Of a stretch of DNA of 64,000 nucleotides, positions 34,432 to 48,860 are shown piece by piece. Location: assembly GCF_001949145.1 (NCBI RefSeq), contig NW_019091610.1:288916-352915 (forward strand). The letters are read 5' to 3'. Position 1 is the stretch's first letter. Every line of letters starts with the position of its first letter. A program made the position numbers and the translations under genes. The notes below the pieces were generated by a model. That model was not told the origin of the DNA. It made no database searches and saw only the letters and a program-made list of their open reading frames with translations. Source of the DNA: Acanthaster planci. Its lineage: Eukaryota > Echinodermata > Asteroidea > Valvatida > Acanthasteridae.

Positions 34432-36421
34432 ATGGCCGAGGGGGAGGACGATCCCATCTCTCTCTTGGATAGATTCGGCGAGGAGTATCTAAACTGCTCC
34501 ATTTGTCACGATCGCTACAAGCAGCCCAAGATACTCAACTGTCTGCATAGCTTCTGCGAGGAATGCTTGCTCAGGTATCAACCCTCCCAGGGCCCAGTCA
34601 AGCTCAGCTGTCCAGTCTGCAGGCAGGAGACGGTGATCCTAGAGGATGGCGTCGCCGGACTGAAGACCAACTTCCCCCTGAGGGGGATGGTGGAGGCTTT
34701 CCAGAAGCAGGAGAAGATCCTGGCTAGCGGCAGGTCCTCACCTGCTGTTGGCGAGCAGAGCCAGACCTCAGTGCCTCATCGCAGTGTCTGCGAGTGTAGG
34801 AAACACGACGGGGAGAGGACCTGGTTCTACTGCGAGACATGTCAGGAGTTAGTCTGCCGCGTCTGCACTACCAAGACGCACCGTGAGCATGAGTTCCAGG
34901 AGATCGACGTGGCCGCCGTCTCGTGTCGAGAGTCTCTCCGTGGACTCTTCCCACGCGTTGAGGAACTGCGCGCTGGCGTGGAGGATGCACTGCAGGCCGC
35001 CAACACCACGAAGGGGGTGGTAGTCTCGGCAGCTGAGAGAAGCAGGCAGGAGGTGACCGAGCGCGCGCTGGCCGCCGTAGCTTTGGTAATGGATGCCAAG
35101 CAACGCATCCTGGATGAGATCAACTCGACTGAGACGGAGCGGGTTAAGGCAGTGCAGGAGCTAACCAAGGGTCTGACGGTGGTCAGGGATAAACTGCGGC
35201 ACTCCCTGACTGTCTCAGAACACCTGGCGTCCAGCGCAACGGACGAGGACCTGCTGTCTCTCTACCCGATCATCCGGGACGATTTGAAGGAGCTCAGAGA
35301 TCGTCCAGCAACACACCCATCATCCCAAGGCTTTTTTATGAGATTGCTGTCGGCCACAGAGCCGACGGTGGTGGATCTCGGGACATTGGTCGTCGACGTC
35401 GAGAGGTGGAAAATGACAAAGAAAGTGGGGAAGCGTGGCACTGACAAGGAGGACTTTGACGGCGCTAGAGGAGTGACAGTCTGTCCTGACGGGGGAATAG
35501 CTGTGGCCGATATGGGCTTATGGACCAGAGGCATCACTGTCTTCGCGTCTGATTGGACTTACGAGACCTTTATCAAATTTGCAGATAGTAAGTACCGCCG
35601 ACTACCTCCCATTCCATGAGGTTTTAAATAGATCTTCCGAACCTCCTGTGTTGTTCGTTATCTAATTTTCCTCGAGATTTCTAGCGTGTTTATTCATGAC
35701 ACTATCACTGCATCGATGTAATGTCACTTCATTTTCCGAAATGTTATACTGTACCAACAAATTTCTTCTGCGATTATTGATTTCAGCACCAAGGGATGTA
35801 GCTTCAGTCAACAACTGCCTTGTAGTTGCAGACAACACCTGCAATGTCAAAGTCTACGATGCTCGACGATCCCAGGCCTTTCAGTTTGTGACGACTCCGA
35901 TGGATATCGATGCCCAGACACCGGTCAACATTGTCAGCGTCGCGGTCAGAGAGGACGGGACTCTCTTGGTCGGGGACGTCGAGCGGCGCGTTGTCACCGA
36001 GCATCGGCCCACTGACGGTAGACTGCTGCACACCATCCCAACGAATGTGCCTCCGTACTTCCTGGACGTGGGCCCGGAGGGGAGGCTGCTTCTGAGCGGA
36101 CTGGACACGGGGGAAGTGGAGGAGATCTCCGGCGAAAGCAAATCGATATTCACGGTGAGACCGGTGATAGCGAGCGGGGACCAAGTGTCCTGCCGAGGGG
36201 TTTGCTACGGCAAGGATGGGAGCTTTTACGTAGTCGTACATGGGAAGGAATCGAACATCGGCCACATCCATAAGTACAGCTCCACTGGCGAATTCCTTGG
36301 GTGCGTGGCCCAGGATTTGTACGACCCTAACGGCATCGCACTGACCGCGCAGGGTGAGCTTGCTGTAGCTGACTGTTTCTCGGTCAAGGTTTACGCGAGA
36401 ATGTCAAATGAGAGCATGTAA
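34432..36421 (+). CDS. TRIM-family RING / B-box / coiled-coil / NHL protein
   Basis: Exons 34432-35587 and 35787-36421 (donor GATA/GTAAGT, acceptor TTTCAG/CA, phase 1); 596 aa. Predicted cytoplasmic E3 ubiquitin ligase. A C3HC4 RING occupies residues 22-63: C22-x2-C25, C37-x-H39-x2-C42-x2-C45, C60-x2-C63. A single type 2 B-box follows at 122-153 (C122, H125, C134, C137, C142, C145, H150, H153), all ligands present. A long alpha-helical, charged region (about 165-290) fits the TRIM coiled coil. The C-terminal 250 residues read as a degenerate six-bladed NHL-type propeller, with recurring G-x-x-V/A-V/A-D-x motifs (GGIAVADMG, NCLVVADN, GELAVADC), resembling TRIM2/3/56-like proteins. Many such genes exist in marine invertebrates, so no orthologue is named. 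Confidence 0.92.
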
Positions 36422-37509
36422 CTTTGGGTTTAATTATTTTCCGTAATTTGCAGGCACTGTCCTCTCGAGAAGTGAAAAGAAAACGAAGCTTTGATACTTT
36501 GACCGCAACGCGTCTCCATCGCGGTCATGAAAACTAAATGTAGGCCCTATTCATACAAATCTAAATGCGTGTACCAGGAAGGATGACGTCATCTGACATA
36601 CTTTGCAGAATTCGTGAGAGAGGTAACAGGTACAATTGGAATGTTGGTGTATAATCAGATTTTTCTCTCATATGGTTTGGGGACCTTTTGGTGGGAGATT
36701 TTGCCGGAATGTATCGATCGGCATTTGGTACATGTATTTGGCAGATCTTGTGTTTTTGAAATAACATACTTGTCACTTGTTGCCGTTGTTGGGAAAGTGA
36801 CCTTCGCATGTTGCGGATGTTGTTTAAAAACTTGACTCTACCAAACATGAATTCTTTTGTACCGTATTTTTTGTATAGTAGGTTAAAAAGTACTGATCAT
36901 ATAGGCCTATGAGGGTTTATAGGCAATATATTAACGTGATAGATTTGTGGGAAAACAAAACCAGTTAGCAGTTGATGATCAGCAGGCAGGTTTTTTTCTC
37001 ACCGCAGATTCTGGCAGAAATACTCAGATCCATTTCATGATAATATGTTCAGGAAAGAGCAGCCTTTATCTGTAGAATTCCCAATTTCTCATTTATCTCA
37101 GCGGCAAGGTACATGTAATTTTAAAGTGAACACACGCGTCTTCAAAGTAAAATATCAAAGTTGTCCGTCGTTCCATAATTTCAATAGCCAACGCTGAAAC
37201 ACGAATGGACCTTCGGGGCTTTCATACAAAGTGAAGAGAAAGCACGACACGTTCTAACTGTATAAGTAACTCATCAGACCTAAGTTAAAATTCACTATTA
37301 TCGGCATCGCCAAAAGAAAAAGATAAAATCATCATCAAGCCAAGAAAGTCCTCTTTTATACAACGTAAGTTATAGAAATACCGCCAGCTGACATTTTATG
37401 TTATGAAAATTCGAGTGTTCTGTCTGGACTCACTTGTTTAAACGAGTTTTGCGAGATGTGAGTGGGTATTTTGGAGCTACTTCGTTCTGATTGGCACCGA
37501 TCCCTTACC

Positions 37510-37563
37510 CCCTAGGGTGTATGTAAAATCATAATCGGAGGATCTGGGACTGTTAAGGTTAAG
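37510..37563. repeat. Short dispersed repeat CCCTAGGGTGT...GGTTAAG, copy 2
   Basis: CCCTAGGGTGTATGTAAAAT then CATAATCGGAGGATC and TGTTAAGGTTAAG; aligns end to end with 15871-15929 with about 80 percent identity by eye. Confidence 0.7.
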
Positions 37564-39154
37564 TTTTCATTTGAAAGTTATAACTACGTGAGGGCCCGCT
37601 CACACTTCTTGTCGCCAAGGCCATTCTTGCGCTTGCGTGCATAATTATGAATTCATTAGTAAGAGGTCTGTACCGAGATATATATGCAACCATACGTATA
37701 TAGCTCCTGTACCGCAACGTTCCATCTCTGTGGTTCAGTGTTACTACAATACTAAGTATTGACTGTTTCGATGTCCTGTGCGTTTGTGTGAATTGGCATG
37801 TGTATTTAGTCCAAACCATTCAAATTCTGTTGGTCGATGCGACTCTCGAACATCACCAGGCTGAATCGGGGGTAGCTATTATCTTTTGAAACAGGTTTCG
37901 TTCACTCAGTGGTAGAGCACGCAGTCACTGGATTTTATATCTCGTGAATCTTGTGAATGTTTAGCTGCAAAATCGAATTTACTGTATAGTTATTTTTGCT
38001 GCACTGATGTAAAGAATTCACAGATATTTTCTCTATCTTAGCACAGAATATGCGGAAATTATTGAACTTCCATGCTGAAATTTTAATGCTAATAAATACA
38101 ATGTGGCTATCATTTTGAACTTTGATTTTGTGTGACAGTCAGGTTTGTTATATGCCATAATTATCGTTAGCCATTGTTCCTATTCAACACTCCCTATCGT
38201 CGATGATGTTACGGTAAGAAGTGACGAAAACCTGAAAAGTCGATATTTTCCGATCTGGAGTTTTGGTGGCCATTTAGTAGGTGCATTCGTTTTGATGCAA
38301 GGAACGGGTTGGCGCAGTCTTACTTACTTTCTTAATTATCGTAAACAGAAATTTGACAAAAGTTCGGTCTCTAGGTGTTTTTGGTCTCACAAACTGATGA
38401 AACCTCGGTGCCAGGGCAAAAATAGAGAGTAAAACAGCTCTGGCCGAGCCAAGATGCGTGTTTGCATGCGTGCGAACGATGTTGAGCATGAACACCTGGG
38501 CGTGTGGTGATAAGTTTGATTCGTGGCGGATAATCTCAAAGTGACAATAAATGTGTATGATGCAATAGGGGAAAAAGTGGTTTTTACAGTCTTACAAAGT
38601 GTAAAAAGACTTTCATTAATTAATTAAAGTTTAATCAAAACAACAAATTCATTTGGATAGGTATTTTTCAAACCGTACTCTCCATGACTATGCAAAAATT
38701 TCCCCCTTCCATAAAACAAAAGTGGTCGAAAAGGTGGGACGAAATAAATCATATTTTAAAACAAGTTTTTCTGGGACGTCTCTTTTGCACAATGGGGGCT
38801 GTCACTTCGTGAGAACATCGACGATATTCTTAAAGGGGTTATTCTTGAGTGAGGTCCACTGTTAGGCAGTACAGCAAAGATAAACGGGCCGTTGATCCCC
38901 TTGCAGAATCAGAAGCGCGGGATGGTGCTGTGTGATCACTCGCGGTACGTTCGATTCCACGATTTGCTGTAGTGAGACACGCGGAATGCACAGCTGTACT
39001 CACCCAGGTCTGGTTTTGACCCTTGGTTTGATTGCACCTCATGGGGGTGGGTTGAAGACCAAGGAATACATGTACATGTACATGTGTGATGCCATGATCA
39101 TTATGATTAATAGGCCTACTGCCATTTCATAGCACCAGGGAAAAATGCAAATTA

Positions 39155-39240
39155 ATAATAATAAAAATAGCCAGTTCTTATATAGCGCATATTACGGATT
39201 ACGATTTTTTTCAAAGGGGCACAACAAGAAAATAAGCTGG
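39155..39240 (-). mobile_element. LINE/SINE 3' tail remnant
   Basis: An AATAATAATAA-like microsatellite followed by GTTCTTATATAGCGCATATT and ACGGATTACG...TTTTCAAAG. This is the reverse complement of the common GCGC-containing 3' end with a short tandem tail seen in CR1/L2-type LINEs and their SINEs. The element would run on the minus strand. No coding part remains. Confidence 0.5.
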
Positions 39241-40622
39241 AGCGGCTTTACGACGGATGTTATTCACAGTTTTCCAAGGGGGGGGGCAGCCGGGGCACGG
39301 GCATACACAGGGGGGGGGCTTCCCTCGTCCCCGGTAGTTGAGTCACTGACCACAAATAGTGTCAGCGAATTTACTATAATACCGACTTGCAACTCCAAAC
39401 CACGAAGTGCATGCGACGGCTTTCTGTAGATGGACTGGTTCATTTTCGTTCCTTTTAAATAGGGACCATTATAGCTAGCTGCAGTTTAAGCTTTGCGATT
39501 AGCACTGTCAATTTGAAATATTTTTTGTCAAGCCAATAGCAATGCTTAAGCATGATTTCCGTATCAGCGTTAAACACAAGCACAAGTCCTTGTTAATTCT
39601 CTGTTGGTCACAGTGTGGGAATTTATTTTTCAGTGAATATCATCGATAAATTATTTTACTGCAGTTTGTATTTCAAATCAATTTTATTTTGTTAAACTTT
39701 AGATTAAGAAATAATATACGGTGAAGTTGTTTTGGGAGCGAAGAAGAAAAGGCAAAACATTCTATCAGCTCCTGCTTGACTTGTAAATTGAGCACGGATT
39801 ATTTCCTCATTTACATACAACCGGCTGGATGCCTCCGGTTCCATTTCCCGCTACCGGTGCCTCCGTTCAGCGGACGTCTGTAAGGCGTCAGGAAACTACA
39901 TGCGGGACGGGAACCAGTCTATTTCTGTAGAGTGATCACAAATCTCAGTACATCCTCCTGGAACCTTGCCAGCTCTTAACTGCAGTGGCGTTCACCATTC
40001 CTTGTTGGGGGGGCGTATAGGCCTACACGTACGCACAGAGATTACGACCAAGGAATATAAATGCCACAAATACATTATCACCGAGAGCGTCTTTAATTCG
40101 TGTGGTGTAACCTGTAAGGAAATGCTTGGAACTTCGATGACACGGGCTATCCATGTCCTACGCTTCCGTGTCAATGTGTATGCTGATATTCCATCCTTTC
40201 GTTATTCATCTCAAACACGCATTGATTGCACGTGTTTATGATAAAACATCATCTCCAACGATTCTATGTAGTTGTATCTCACCAAAAAAGTGGCTGGTAA
40301 AGTATTTATGGTTTGAGTGATCCTGTCCTGCTAGGGATCAGCTAGTTTTTTATTTTGTCCTTTGGCGGGTACTGAAAATTGTGAATTGGCTGTCCAATAG
40401 TCACAACGTTCTTTTATGTTTACGCAACTTATTTCCTTATCCATCTGTTTAAAGATCGGAGTTCAAAGATACGGCTGTGTGATTCAGAGTAATAAAACGT
40501 ATGAGTTAGAAAGATAGGGCGGTTGGCCGTGATATGTCCTTCACTTGTGGTTAATATTGAAAGTGCGGCACACTGAATATCGAGCAAGCCTGCATTTGCC
40601 TACATTTTCTAATGTCCGTAAC

Positions 40623-43600
40623 ATGTTGGCCATGACATTGAGTCGCTGGATTGAATTAACTGTGTTGTTTGCCTTCTGCCTATTGGCGAGCTCGACTGTT
40701 GGTGCTGACCAGGCACTGAAGGACGTGGGAGCGTGCGACAGGTTTGTCTCTGGTTGGCTTTATGCTGCACTGTGAGGTTCAGGGCGGGACATTGGGCAGT
40801 AACATTGTCGTGCACATGAGGCACTGACTTGGGGTGTGTATTGCAAATTCGAGGAAGTGTATTCCGGCAGGCTCGCTTAATAATATGCTTCTGCGACACT
40901 TGTAATATTCAGTCTCCCCAGACTTGTTCCATTATCTTAGCTTGCTTATCAAGATTGAAGTTCTCAGTATGACCACATACAAGTTAAGTTCCTCACTTTG
41001 AGCATGTGAGGTTCATTTTTAGATACATGACGAGTAGGACATTTTGCCGACTTTGACTTTGGATTTTGCCACTAATTTGCTGTGCTGAATGTAGGTGGTT
41101 AGCCGTAGACACCATTTTAGTTTTGGTTGCGGCCAGCTGGGCCGAAAGTCCATCCTCAGTTAATTGCTGCATACGATGATGTCTGATACTGTCGGGAAAG
41201 CGTTACGGCCCATAGTTGTGTATCCTGCAGTGACATTTCAACCTAGAGTTTTCTGTCTGCGCCGTATATGAGTCTGTAGCCGACCGACATAATTATTCAT
41301 GGAGATGTTTAAAATAACAAATTGTTCTGCTATTGTCATAACGTGCTTCAAATTTGAAAGTATGGTCATTTATTATGGACTCCGCGCATAACATGTAGGC
41401 CTAAAATATCCATATTGATAACATGACTCTTCCTGCTGTCACATGGGATTTTCCGATATACCTAGTCAGCTTGAGTGAAATTGGACGAGTGCCAAGACAT
41501 TTTGCGTGCGTAAACATTTGAGCGGTTATAACGTCTCTCGTGATGAGAATTGTGAAAAGTTAACTCAAAACTGAGTCAAGGTAAAATAAAAAGGGTTCCC
41601 TTTCATTGCTGAACACAGGCGTGTGTTATAAAGCATAAAAAGGCCACCAGTTCGCATCTCTATGTACCGTAAGTTTGTGAGTGACCAGATGAGGGTCCTA
41701 CTCTGGAGTTAAAAAAAAACGCTTTTTGATGTTATCGGATGACCACACCAAAATGTCTCACACCGCAGGTGTTACTTCATACACCTACACGTGTTACAAT
41801 GCACTGGAGGAAGCTAAAAGTAACACCAACATTTTGAAATGTAAAAGTAACTCAGACACTTTGAAACAATTTGAAAAAAAATAACACCGGTGAAAAGTGT
41901 TGGAATGGTTCTTTTACAACACTGGATTTTTGCAGTGTTTTTCCCGATGTGCAAGGCCTCTATGTGCACGAGTGACCTCATTATGAGTTTGTTAGTGTCA
42001 AGTATACTCACCAACTACACACTGTTATCAGAAAGACTATTTATTTTCTGATAGCAATGACCCAATAGGTTATTAAACAATATACTTTTGAACTTTTGAA
42101 CAATCTTGTGATGTTTTTTCGAGAGGTCCCGAGCAACACTGATCACAAAGTGGTGTTGAATATTAGTCGGTGAAAAAGCAAAACCCGTAATTTAAAAACT
42201 AACAACTCCTCGGCGCCAAAAATCGGACAAAGTCTCCTTTTTACAATTATCCGTTGCAAATATAAAAGTTGATAACTACCTGTGCTCAAATATTCATAAT
42301 GCTACAATTTGAAGCTTTATTTCGCAGTTGCTTTCTTTGAGTCAGAGTGACTTTTCGACTTAACTCAAATAACTTGCGCTACAGAGACCAGAGTCCTTAG
42401 TTCAAGTCGTGGCCTTAGGGCCTGGAATGGCTGAAGCAATTTTCCATTTCATTGTCAGATCAGCTCCTTCCTTCTTGCCCCCCCCCCACAGTGAAATCTA
42501 CTGCGATGGGCCCGTGCTACAGGCGGTACAAGATGCTCACGTGTACAACGACTCCAAGACATTTGTTGACCTCAACATGTTGCACGACCCAGGTACGATA
42601 AAACAATGATCCACCTTTCTTTAATGGGCCCTGCATGACTTTAATATGGTCTCATAGTAGGCAAAGTGTCTTCTTTTGGTGTGTTGGCAAATATTATTTA
42701 TTTTTTAATGAAGTTTTTCTTAAGTTTGATTTGCTTTAACACTTCAAACCTTTTGCTTTTAACTTGGCAATACCGAGCCCTAGCTTCCACTGACGTGATT
42801 TACCGACATCGATAAGCCAAACTGATTAGCATAATATATTATTTTGATGCAGGTATCAGATACAAATGTTTTGGAGAGCACTTCTACGTTTATTTTCCGT
42901 ATTTGCACTCGTTAGCCTGGTTGCGCTGATTATATTACATGATACAGCCTTACACGCTTATGGCATGGCATGCGCTTTGAAGCCTCATGCAGTTATCGAA
43001 CGTGATGTGCATAGCACAATCGACCAGTATTGGAGATTATGTCTAAAATTTGGCGTCAGTAAATAGGAACAGCATTGATTCCTACATTGGTGAAATCATA
43101 CAACGAGCTGTTTTTCTACTTTTAAGCACGGTAATATTAACAAATTATATAAACACGTCTTGTTTTATTTAGAAACTTAGTCGGTTCCTCTTTTCAAATT
43201 TCTCTCTCCCCCCCTTTTTGGTATAATTTTTTTCCCCTTTTTTTACACTCTCAGACAAGGTTCTGTCTGCTTTTGGAAACCTGACTGACAAGACAGACGG
43301 AGATGCCGTCAAGAGGTTTGTGGAGGCAAACTTCGATGGGCCAGCCACGGAGTTCACCTCCTGGACGCCCACCGATTGGAAACCAAGGTTAAAAAATCAT
43401 GTGAAATTACATGTCTGCTGCTTGTCCATCCTTTAAAGAAACTGTATAATTTCACTCAATCTGTAAACGCTTTATCCGATCTTTCAATCTTAAAATTAAG
43501 ATCGATCTTCAAATGTTCTTCTTTCCGTCCGTCGCTTCTCTTTTTATAGATGTTAAATCCTCACTTTACATTCTTGCAAGGATCACATAATTCCATATTG

Positions 43601-46600
43601 GTGGGTCTCTCAAACTGCCGTAAATTCCGCGCTCGAACGTTTTGACTGAATCTTATCTTTATTCACACTAACTAGCCCCTCGATGTTCAGTAACATCCGC
43701 GACACAAAGCTTCGTGCCTGGGCCTCTGATCTGAATGACCTTTGGAAAGACCTTGGCAGAAAGGTGAGTTTGAAACTGAAGCGTACTTGAAATCAAACAC
43801 TTCCTGAATTATTTAAATATTTAGGTTCTTTTTCAACTCGACAAGGAGAGAGCTCATGATACGCCCATTTGAAGCAAGAGGAAACGGAGAGATCCCCCTT
43901 TGTTGGCACTGTGGAACAGAATCTCAGTTTTAGGAGATGTGTTTGGTAGTTTGGACATATGTGTGTGTGTGTGGGGGGGGGTACCATTCCGTCCCGTATT
44001 TTGCTGGGTACAAGACGTACAGTCGCTCTACTGAGGGAAATGTTGAAATACACTTTACTGATTTCTTTTTCCAAGGTAACCCCTCTCCTGAAGAGAGAAG
44101 GGAAACAAGGGGAAAAGAAGGGAGCATGTAATATGATATTGTTAATCTTGAACTTTGACCGAATGGAAAAGGGCCTACCGGTGTATGGAAATGGGTCTTA
44201 AATGCGGCTTAACGTTTAAGCAGAATGCATCCATGGAGTAGGCCTAATCATGCTCCTGGAAATTGACAAGTCGATGACAATTCAACTCACGTATATTGAC
44301 TGTACCAGATCACAGACGACGTGAAGAACAACGCTCAACGTTACTCCCTCATGTCCGTGGACAATCCGTTTGTCGTTCCGGGAGGACGCTTCAGGGAATT
44401 TTACTACTGGTAAACCATTCTTAAATAGCCGCTAGTGTATAACAAGAACCATCAGCCTGAAAGTAAAGCTCATGAGTCGGATCTCGTCAGTGTATTTTAT
44501 TGGTTAAATAATATTTTTTTATACCTACCCATGTTTTTTTTCCGCAGTGGAATGTTATTTCGAGCATTTCAATCATTAGAGACAGAGATCTGTTATTGTT
44601 AAAAGACATGTAAGGAGCGAAAGTTGGTTTTGAAAATTTGAAAAGCGGCACCGTTCGACTTGAAGATGCCACGATAGGGTTACATAATTATGCGAGCAAT
44701 ATTTTTCTGTAGGGATTCGTACTGGATTATAAAGGGCTTGCTCCTTTCCGAGATGACGAACACGGTAAAGGGGATGTTGTTGAACTTCGCCTCCATAGTT
44801 GACAAGTAAGTACATGTATGTGCTTTCTCCAATGCGTTGTGGCATTATCGCAATGAACTTTGCTGACTGGAATAATTTGGGCACTTTATATGCTTTTCTG
44901 GCTGAAGGGTTTTTAGACTTAATCAACACATAACACATTCCTTAATGCTAAGTTTAATTCCAAGGCAGTTAGCTTTGAGCACTGCCCAATTCATCAAAGT
45001 TTCAGATACATATCAAACAATACCTCCTGTAATCCATCATTTTCTGACTTCCGAGTACTAATTAAATATACTAATTAAATTACAAGGCCTCTTGGGTTTG
45101 CTTAGAATTTACAAAAAGTCCCTCACGTTGTTGAGAATGCTTCTTACATTACGGTAGCGGAGCGATTTAGAGTGCTTCTCCAGACTTGGATCCCAGTTTT
45201 TCATGTGTGTTTCATCTGTGAGCTTGATTGAGTTGTCTTTTGACGGCTTGAAAACAGTAACAAGCCTACACGAGAAAAAAGTCCGAGTACATCATTCAGA
45301 GGTTTGTTTCACTCTGTTTTACCCAAGGCTGGGTTTTGTTCCCAATGGGAATCGGGTTTACTACGAGCGCCGAAGCCAGCCTCCGTTCCTCATTCCCTCT
45401 GTCAGCGAGTACCTCAAGGCGACCGGGGACTTCCCCTTCGTGCAATCCATCCTCCCGTCCCTACAGAGGGAGTACGAGTTCTGGATGGCCAACCGGTCCG
45501 TGGATGTCACCAGGCCCGGCAGCTCCACTACGCACACGCTGAATCGATACAACGTCTTCATGGGAAAACCCAGGTGGGCTGTTAAAGATACAACCAAAGA
45601 TCCACTTGGAAAAATGTGTTTACCATTTAAACATAATCTAGTTTTCACTTGAACATATTTAGAAGCGAAACATTACTCGTCCAGTGAAATTCCATCAAGT
45701 CAACTGGAATTTTCCGTTGGTGCGGCAAAATGCACTACAGAAAACTGACAAACGTAGAGCAAATAGAAAAAGTCAACTCGGATTTGTGTGCAACTTTGAA
45801 TGCAAGACCGAGTTTTTTTGGAAGACAAAAATGCAAAGTGCGAGAACTACACAATGGCAATTCTCCTGGAAAAAAATCTGGCCTGAATCTGAGCTGTAAC
45901 TGGGGTGGTTTATTACTTGATTTCTTTGTTTCTCCCTTGAACAGACCAGAGTCGTATAGAGAAGACGTGGAAACTGCATCTGGACTTCCTGAAGGTAACG
46001 AGAAAGCTGACTCATGAGTCCGTATTGGCATTATCAATGACGACAGCCAATGTCTGTTATGTAAGACTTTGATACACATGTTCATGTGTTTCATTTAATT
46101 TGGCGCAAAAGCAAAACAGGTCCTCTTTAAAGCTATAAATAGGTTTGTATAAACATGAAGCGCGCAGGCCTACCTCCACAACCGTTCGCCATTAACTTAT
46201 GAGAAAAATCATTATGATTACTTATAAATCTGAGGTTATAGATCAGTTCTCTTTCGAAACAGAAAGGAAATGCATTAAAATGGGTTTCAAACAGGACTGG
46301 ATTTGCTTGACATTGAATTTATTTTTAGCTGAAGCAGCGGAGGTATATTCCAACTTGGCGTCAGCGGCCGAGAGCGGGTGGGACTTCTCCGGCAGGTGGT
46401 TCGGCGAGCAGGGCACGCTGCGCTCCATCCGCACCAAGGAAATAGTGCCGGTGGACTTGAACAGCGTCCTGTGCCTGAACGAGAAACTGCTGGCCGACTT
46501 CTACGAAAGGGCAGGTATAGGCGAGCTGACGGTCGTAATGAGGGGGTAGGGGTTGGTCAGAGGGTCAGTCGAGCGGACCATCTGTCGCCCTGGTTCGCCC

Positions 46601-48860
46601 TGACGATGATATCGTCACATGAAACATAAATTAATCACATGGGGGAGCGGACAGTTTCCTCGCTCACTTGAAGTTTAGATAGGCCCTATCATCTTAAATG
46701 TCGGTACTCGAAAAAAAACAAGTTTTAGGCAGCTTTCTTCAATCCTGTGACATCCATTATACATGAATAGCGCGCCAATTAAAAAAATGGCGTCCCCATT
46801 CACTTGTTTAATATTACAAACGACCATTGGCATTATGTAGCCAACAACAGTTTCTGTACGCTGAAGAACCGGTAGTTTTGCCAGCATTCCATTCTTAGTA
46901 GACTGTACGTATAACACTGAATCTTGGCAGTTGATTAATGCACGATAGGAGGTCCCTTACGGTAGAAGCAATGCCCCAGCTAATGCCAAACTAGGAACTG
47001 ACTTTTTCTGCGGTATGGATGACGGTGGCTCCATTACTTAACACCAGAATCTCCTGAGAATTTGGTGATCATGTTGCTAACATGCAGGTAATGCAACAAA
47101 AGCCGCCGAATTCAGCGCCGCCCACCAGGCAAGACGAGCTGCGATCCGCGATATCTTCTGGAGTGACGCGACCGGCGCGTGGCTTGATTACGATCTGAAG
47201 TCGTCCGCCAACAACAATAAGTTCTACCTGTCGAGCATCGTGCCGATGTGGGTGGGCTGTTACGGGGAAGACGCGGGCAAAAAAGAGGAGATTGACAGAG
47301 CTGTTATCAATTATTTGAAGGTACTAATATTTTCAACAATAATATTTGCTTTTGACTATATTTAATCACAACTAAAGGTTTCCCCTCGAGATTATCGTCT
47401 TACAGATACACATTGTACTTAATCTTGGCATGTACATGTCGGCCTACCTAGACAAAGCCATATTATTAAAAGCCACAGATTTCCAGCGGAGTCATAGAAA
47501 ACACTGTATAATATGGCCATTAGCATTTTGCACCCGTGTATGGTAAATAAACACATCATCATTTCTCGGCGTGTAGTACCAAAACTTGGATTTTCCGAGG
47601 ACAGTTTATCCACATTTCACAAACTTTGCGCGTTACAAGCTCACGACAGTGGAGAAATTCACAGGGCTGGAATGATAATTACCAGGATAAAAATGTTGGC
47701 ACTGGTTTGGTCTTGTTATCCTATCTAACGGTGTATCTAGGAGGGTTTGTTCCTCTTCTCCCCATATTTTAAGGTTACATTTTCATTTTTGATCTTATCT
47801 TCAGAGAGAGGGTGTTCTAGACCATCCAGGGGGCGTGCCAACTTCCAAGCAGAACACAGGCCAACAGTGGGACTACCCGAACGCGTGGCCTCCTCTCCAG
47901 CACATGCTAATTGAGGCACTGGCCAACAGTAGCTTGGAGGAGGCCAAGCAGTTGGCCTTTGACCTGGCCCAGAAGTGGACCCTGACCAACTACCGGGCCT
48001 ACGAGGAGAATCAAGTCATGTACGAAAAGGTGAGCTTCATTTCTCATAAAGTAGAAGAAACTGATCTAGCGGACCATGATGGTATCGTATAAAACGAACA
48101 GGCTGTTCATGAATATTCAATATTTGTTGTCTTTTGACAGTATGATGTGACCAATCAGGGTGTTCCAGGCCACGGGGGAGAGTATGGAGTGCAGGTATGT
48201 ACAAAATAATCATGTAACTATCAACAATAATGTATTTCGTAATATTGAGCATGCACGCGAAAGAAAAATGGTCCCTGGAGAATCACATAAAATAAAACTG
48301 AAATTATCTCATTAAAGCATTAACCGTAACCAAATTACCAACTCATTGCAACCACTGAACCAAAGAAAAATGCAGCCTACATTGTCAAGCTGCCAACCGT
48401 TTCAAGCTACATACAACTTACAAGCCAAGTAGCAAGCTCGTCATGATCCAGCCAGATTCCACCATGTAAGTCTAATAAACCCAATCTGGGCTCACCGCGA
48501 GCCATCCCATCACATCCAATCTGCAAATAATCTATTGCAGTTCTTAAAACACCGGCAACTATCATACCGATAATTTACATCAGTCACAATTCCAGTCGAT
48601 CCCATGATGCATTGGAACTCACATTATATAGCTTATGATATTAAAAAATTGTCTTATCCCTTTAACAGGCTGGCTTTGGGTGGACCAACGGCGTCATCCT
48701 TACCCTGCTGGACACATACGGAGACAGACTTCAGTCAGATGTCCCAACGACTACGCATCCACCCACTACAGTCACCAGTGCAAGCATCAAGCCACGCCTA
48801 TATTTTAGCACCTTGATACTTATACTCAGTCTTATGTTCATTTTGTTGTTCCCTTTGTAA
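40623..48860 (+). CDS. treh: Trehalase (alpha,alpha-trehalose glucohydrolase, GH37), GPI-type
   Basis: Splits trehalose into two glucose molecules at the cell surface. Exons: 40623-40741, 42492-42592, 43255-43387, 43676-43763, 44309-44409, 44713-44805, 45328-45573, 45945-45994, 46329-46514, 47088-47320, 47805-48029, 48141-48194, 48669-48860; 606 aa, phases consistent. A signal peptide (1 to about 28) precedes the conserved start of the mature enzyme (CDSEIYC). Signature 1, PGGRFREFYYWDSYW, is at 171-185 and signature 2, QWDYPNAWPP, at 471-480. The expected catalytic acid D329 sits in ESGWDFSGRW and the catalytic base E539 in HGGEYGVQ, followed by GFGWTNGV. A Thr/Ser-rich linker and a hydrophobic C-terminal tail with no basic end indicate a GPI anchor, as in animal brush-border trehalases. 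An intact, presumably active gene. A second in-frame ATG lies at 40632. Confidence 0.96.

Larger units (their letters stand above)
36422..40622. other. Gene-poor region between TRIM and trehalase genes
   Basis: No coding exon supported. It holds the second copy of the CCCTAGGGTGT repeat, a LINE/SINE 3' tail at 39155-39240 and, near 37907-37923, CTCAGTGGTAGAGCACG, which looks like a tRNA-type A box but has no matching B box. Confidence 0.5.

Noticed and set aside
37900-37970. tRNA-like A box (CTCAGTGGTAGAGCACG)
   Set aside because: No B box and no closing acceptor stem at the right distance; at most a SINE relic.
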